Source of the DNA: Magnetococcales bacterium WMHbinv6
GTDB lineage: Bacteria; Pseudomonadota; Magnetococcia; Magnetococcales; Magnetaquicoccaceae
Length of the DNA: 64,000 nt
Reading direction: 5' to 3'
Assembly: GCA_002753135.1 (NCBI GenBank)
Contig: PDZV01000002.1
Location: 81,718 to 145,717, forward strand
Below are positions 61,582 through 64,000 of this stretch, piece after piece (positions within the stretch are counted from its first letter, which is position 1; each line of letters starts with the position of its first letter). Made by a program: the position numbers and the translations under genes. The notes beneath the pieces were generated by a model. It had not been told where the DNA came from. It was given only the letters and a program-made list of their open reading frames with translations, and searched no databases.

Positions 61582-61603
61582 CGTTGCAAGCAAACAAGTG
61601 ATG

Positions 61604-61999
61604 TCAGTGCGCTTTTCCATACAGCAGCGCCGGATCGGTCTCCACCGGCGCAATCTCCTGCCAGCCCCCCTCTTGTGCTTCCAGATAGAAGCAGTTGCGG
61701 CGACCGGTATGGCAGGCGACGCCGATTTGATCGACCAGCAAAAGCAGCGTATCCCGGTCGCAGTCGGTGCGCACGGCGTGAATTTTTTGGATCTGACCGG
61801 AACTCTCCCCCTTCTGCCAGAAGGCCTGACGGCTGCGTGACCAATAGCAGGCCACGCCGCTCTGCAGGGTGCGCTGCAGGGAGTCGCGGTTCATCCAGGC
61901 CATCATCAGCACTTCACCGCTGTCATATTGTTGGGCGATGGCCGGGATCAGGCCGTCGGCGTTAAATTTCAGGTTGTCCAGGTCAGGCAGATTTTCCAT
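61604..61999 (-). CDS. hisI: Phosphoribosyl-AMP cyclohydrolase
   Basis: Third step of histidine synthesis, opening the purine ring of PR-AMP. The 131-residue monofunctional form has the family landmarks: GLIPAIAQQYDSGEVLMMAWM, YWSRSRQAFWQKGESSG, the zinc/magnesium Asp cluster VRTDCDRDTLLLLVDQ and the CHTGRRNCFY motif with Zn-binding Cys. There is no fused HisE domain. It follows hisF by 17 bases on the same strand. Confidence 0.96.
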   Translation of the reverse strand: MENLPDLDNLKFNADGLIPAIAQQYDSGEVLMMAWMNRDSLQRTLQSGVACYWSRSRQAFWQKGESSGQIQKIHAVRTDCDRDTLLLLVDQIGVACHTGRRNCFYLEAQEGGWQEIAPVETDPALLYGKAH

Positions 62000-62016
62000 G
62001 ATGACTCAATCAATGA

Positions 62017-62790
62017 TTATAAACGGACGTTGATACCCCGGCTGCGCAGATAGGCTTTGGCCTCCGGGATCGAATGTTGGCGGAAATGGAAGATGGAGGC
62101 GGCCAGCACCGCATCGGCACCCCCCTGATGCAGACCGTCGGCCAGATCCTGCAGGGTGCCGACGCCACCGGAGGCGATGACCGGAATGGTCAGCGCATCG
62201 GCAATGGCGCGGGTCAGTGGCAGGTCGTACCCCTGTTTGGTGCCGTCCCGGTCCATGGAGGTGAGCAAAATTTCTCCGGCACCGTAGGCCTGCATCCGTT
62301 GTGCCCACTGCACGGCATCAAGGCCGGTCGGCTTGCGTCCGCCGTGGGTATAAATTTCCCAACGGAGCGGCAAGCCTTCGCTGTTGCGCTCGACACATTT
62401 GGCATCAATGGCCACCACGATGCACTGGGAACCAAATTGACTGGAGGCCTCCTGGACAAACTCCGGGCGAAACACCGCCGCCGTGTTGATGCCAACCTTG
62501 TCGGCCCCGGCATTGAGCAAACGGCGAATATCGGCGTTGCTGCGGATGCCGCCACCGACGGTCAGCGGAATGAAAACCTGTTCCGCCGTGCGGCTGACCA
62601 CATCGAGAATGGTGTCACGATTTTCGTGCGAGGCGGTAATATCGAGAAAGGTCAACTCATCGGCCCCCTCTTCGTCGTAGCGACGCGCCGCCTCCACCGG
62701 ATCTCCGGCATCGACCAACCCCTCGAATTGCACGCCCTTGACCACCCGCCCGGCCCGCACGTCCAGACAGGGGATGATTCGTTTCGCCAT
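62017..62790 (-). CDS. hisF: Imidazole glycerol phosphate synthase, cyclase subunit
   Basis: Together with HisH makes imidazole glycerol phosphate and AICAR. The 257-residue TIM barrel is typical: [20 protein letters not shown] with catalytic Asp11, [23 protein letters not shown], the [12 protein letters not shown] phosphate-binding loop, [20 protein letters not shown] with the second catalytic Asp, and [13 protein letters not shown] 62790 gives the standard start; ATG 62793 is adjacent. hisI follows directly. It is divergent from the ITPase gene. Confidence 0.97.
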   Translation of the reverse strand: MAKRIIPCLDVRAGRVVKGVQFEGLVDAGDPVEAARRYDEEGADELTFLDITASHENRDTILDVVSRTAEQVFIPLTVGGGIRSNADIRRLLNAGADKVGINTAAVFRPEFVQEASSQFGSQCIVVAIDAKCVERNSEGLPLRWEIYTHGGRKPTGLDAVQWAQRMQAYGAGEILLTSMDRDGTKQGYDLPLTRAIADALTIPVIASGGVGTLQDLADGLHQGGADAVLAASIFHFRQHSIPEAKAYLRSRGINVRL

Positions 62791-63009
62791 CATGATGGTT
62801 TGACCTGAACAGTTAAGATAGAGAAAAGTGGCCACCATTTAACCACTGCCCTGGCCAATACGCAACCGGAGAAGCCGGAAAAAAAACTGTTGCATAAAGA
62901 TAATGTTTGTAGTAAAAATTTTCTTTATCAAAACATCCTTCTCTGCAACTGACTTGCGGCGAGCTTGCTTACCCCGATAAAGGATCGTCTTAAGAGTGAG
63001 AATCCTCTC

Positions 63010-63038
63010 TTGACAGACTGAGAAGAGCAAGGCACTAT
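63010..63038 (+). promoter_or_regulatory. Possible promoter of the ITPase gene
   Basis: Consensus TTGACA (63010-63015) followed after 17 bases by CACTAT (63033-63038), 22 bases before the ATG at 63061. The -10 match is weak. Confidence 0.35.
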
Positions 63039-63060
63039 ATCAGCCTTTACTAATTTACTA

Positions 63061-63699
63061 ATGCTGAAAATCTGGAAACATTTGCCCGTGAAGATTGTCC
63101 TGGCGACGCGCAACAAGAAAAAAACGGAAGAAATCCGGCGCATTCTGGCCGATACGGGCATGGAATTATTCAATTTGACAGCCTTTCCGGCCTGCCCGGA
63201 AGTGCTGGAGGATGGGCAGACCTTTACCGAGAATGCCGACAAAAAGGCGCTGGAGGTTGCCCGTTATACCCAATTGCCAGCTTTGGCCGATGATTCGGGG
63301 CTGGTGGTCGATTGTCTGGGGGGAGCGCCTGGAGTTTGGTCAGCCCGCTATGCGGGACCAGGGGCAGATGATGCGGCCAATTTGAATAAACTTTTGCAAG
63401 CCGTGCGCAACGTTCCTCTCGCAGAACGGTCGGCCCGTTTCGAGTGTGTTATTTCCATGGCCTGTCCCGATGGTCGGCTGCGTCGTTTTCACGGCAGTGT
63501 CTCCGGGCGGATTATCGATGAACCTCGTGGCGGCAACGGGTTTGGCTACGATCCGGCTTTTGTTCCGGATGGTCTGCAACAAACCTTTGCGGAAATGGCG
63601 GGCGAACAGAAGGATTCCATCAGCCATCGGGGGCGGGCGCTGGCGGCATTGGCCGAGGCGCTGCAGACTGCCGGGGAAAAAAATCTGTCGTGTGAGTGA
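63061..63699 (+). CDS. rdgB: Non-canonical purine NTP pyrophosphatase (RdgB/HAM1)
   Basis: Hydrolyses dITP, ITP and XTP to keep deaminated purines out of nucleic acids. The 212 residues have the family motifs: VLATRNKKKTEEI at the substrate loop, FTENADKKALEVA, ADDSGLVVDCLGGAPGVWSA, GGNGFGYDPAFVPDG and the closing SHRGRALAAL. The start is ATG 63061 or GTG 63088 (usual RdgB proteins begin close to the second). It precedes sat by 43 bases in the same direction. Confidence 0.95.
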   Translation: MLKIWKHLPVKIVLATRNKKKTEEIRRILADTGMELFNLTAFPACPEVLEDGQTFTENADKKALEVARYTQLPALADDSGLVVDCLGGAPGVWSARYAGPGADDAANLNKLLQAVRNVPLAERSARFECVISMACPDGRLRRFHGSVSGRIIDEPRGGNGFGYDPAFVPDGLQQTFAEMAGEQKDSISHRGRALAALAEALQTAGEKNLSCE

Positions 63700-63742
63700 T
63701 CGTGTTGGTTGGTAATCCCTTTTGTTTGCAGAGGAGAGAGGC

Positions 63743-64000
63743 ATGTCGAGACTGGTCCCCCCCCATGGTGGAGGCGCATTGAAACCCTTACTGCTTGAGG
63801 GCGCAGCCCTGACGGCAGGAATCGAAAAAGCCAAAACATTGCCGCAGGTGCGGATGACCTCGCGGGAGTCGTGTGATTTGATCATGTTGGGTATTGGTGC
63901 CTTCACGCCCCTGGATGGTTTTATGGGTTCTGCGGACTGGCGCAGTGTCTGTGAAAAGACCCATATGGCCAACGGCGTCTTCTGGCCGATTCCGATTACC
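63743..64000 (+). CDS. sat: Sulfate adenylyltransferase (ATP sulfurylase), N-terminal part
   Basis: Eighty-six residues are visible before the right edge, starting [20 protein letters not shown], followed by [25 protein letters not shown] and [11 protein letters not shown], which is the N-terminal PUA-like domain of the monomeric-type Sat used in dissimilatory sulfur metabolism. In sulfur oxidisers it makes ATP and sulfate from APS and pyrophosphate; the assimilatory CysDN enzyme is unrelated. GAGGAGAGAG lies just before the ATG. The rest, including the catalytic QxRN and HxxH motifs, is beyond the window. Confidence 0.93.
   Translation, partial: MSRLVPPHGGGALKPLLLEGAALTAGIEKAKTLPQVRMTSRESCDLIMLGIGAFTPLDGFMGSADWRSVCEKTHMANGVFWPIPIT

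Noticed and set aside
1-64000. CRISPR array, prophage or IS transposase
   Set aside because: No regularly spaced direct repeats, phage structural genes or complete transposase were recognised on either strand.

Overview
The window looks like chromosome from a Gram-negative proteobacterium living as a microaerophilic, sulfur-oxidising chemolithotroph. The evidence is a complete cbb3 oxidase gene set with its assembly genes (38452-46591), two tandem sulfur-globule-type proteins (54796-55712), the start of an ATP sulfurylase gene at the right edge (63743), oxygen-type chemotaxis genes (4360-7119) and a sigma32 heat-shock factor. A Magnetococcus-like sulfur-storing coccus would fit, but no magnetosome gene is present and the taxonomy is inference only. 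Most of the sequence is moderately GC-rich; the stretch at about 11.9-14.6 kb and part of 36.8-37.4 kb are visibly AT-rich and carry accessory, defence-like genes.

Layout. 1-9.1 kb: edge of a GGDEF gene, trmB, a divergent hsp20/rpoH pair with sigma32-type promoters on both sides, a secreted cupin, a chemoreceptor with a bacteriohemerythrin, an AlkC-type DNA glycosylase, and a CbiM cobalt-uptake gene behind a cobalamin riboswitch. 9.5-14.6 kb: an alpha/beta hydrolase, then an accessory island (DUF2235 phospholipase-like enzyme with a LecA-like tail, a nucleoside deoxyribosyltransferase-like protein, a truncated Rpn nuclease gene, an AbiGi-like protein) ending at a tRNA with a CAU anticodon. 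15-29 kb: housekeeping genes rpoD, dnaG, a Sel1/PEGA protein, a Nudix hydrolase, a coiled-coil Sel1 protein, then the classical block rplU-rpmA-obgE-proB-proA-nadD-rsfS-rlmH with maf upstream. 29-37.4 kb: polyprenyl diphosphate synthase, tRNA-Pro(CGG), a response-regulator diguanylate cyclase with a large PAS histidine kinase, a 145-bp palindromic element, and an AAA ATPase/DUF4276 pair.

37.6-46.6 kb: ccoN-ccoO-ccoP on the minus strand, a DsbD_2/TauE-like membrane protein, and divergently ccoG-ccoH-ccoQ-ccoI-ccoS, with ccoQ displaced into the assembly operon. 46.7-55.9 kb: an SCP2-type protein, an RND efflux pump whose adaptor gene is broken by one in-frame TGA, three secreted proteins of unknown function and two Trp/Asn/Gly-rich sulfur-globule-type proteins. 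56-57.5 kb: a ParA-like ATPase with a membrane-anchored protein that has Met at heptad-like intervals. 57.5-64 kb: class II DAHP synthase, a gamma-carbonic anhydrase, a Ser/Thr kinase, hisI, hisF, an ITPase and the start of sat.

The most interesting candidates are the envelope/sulfur-globule cluster next to a ParA-like ATPase with a membrane coiled-coil partner (possible storage-inclusion or envelope organisation module), the phospholipase-lectin fusion in the AT-rich island, and several families of palindromic elements, one of which supplies the stop codons of both neighbouring convergent genes. No database search was possible; family calls rest on recognised motifs and organisation.
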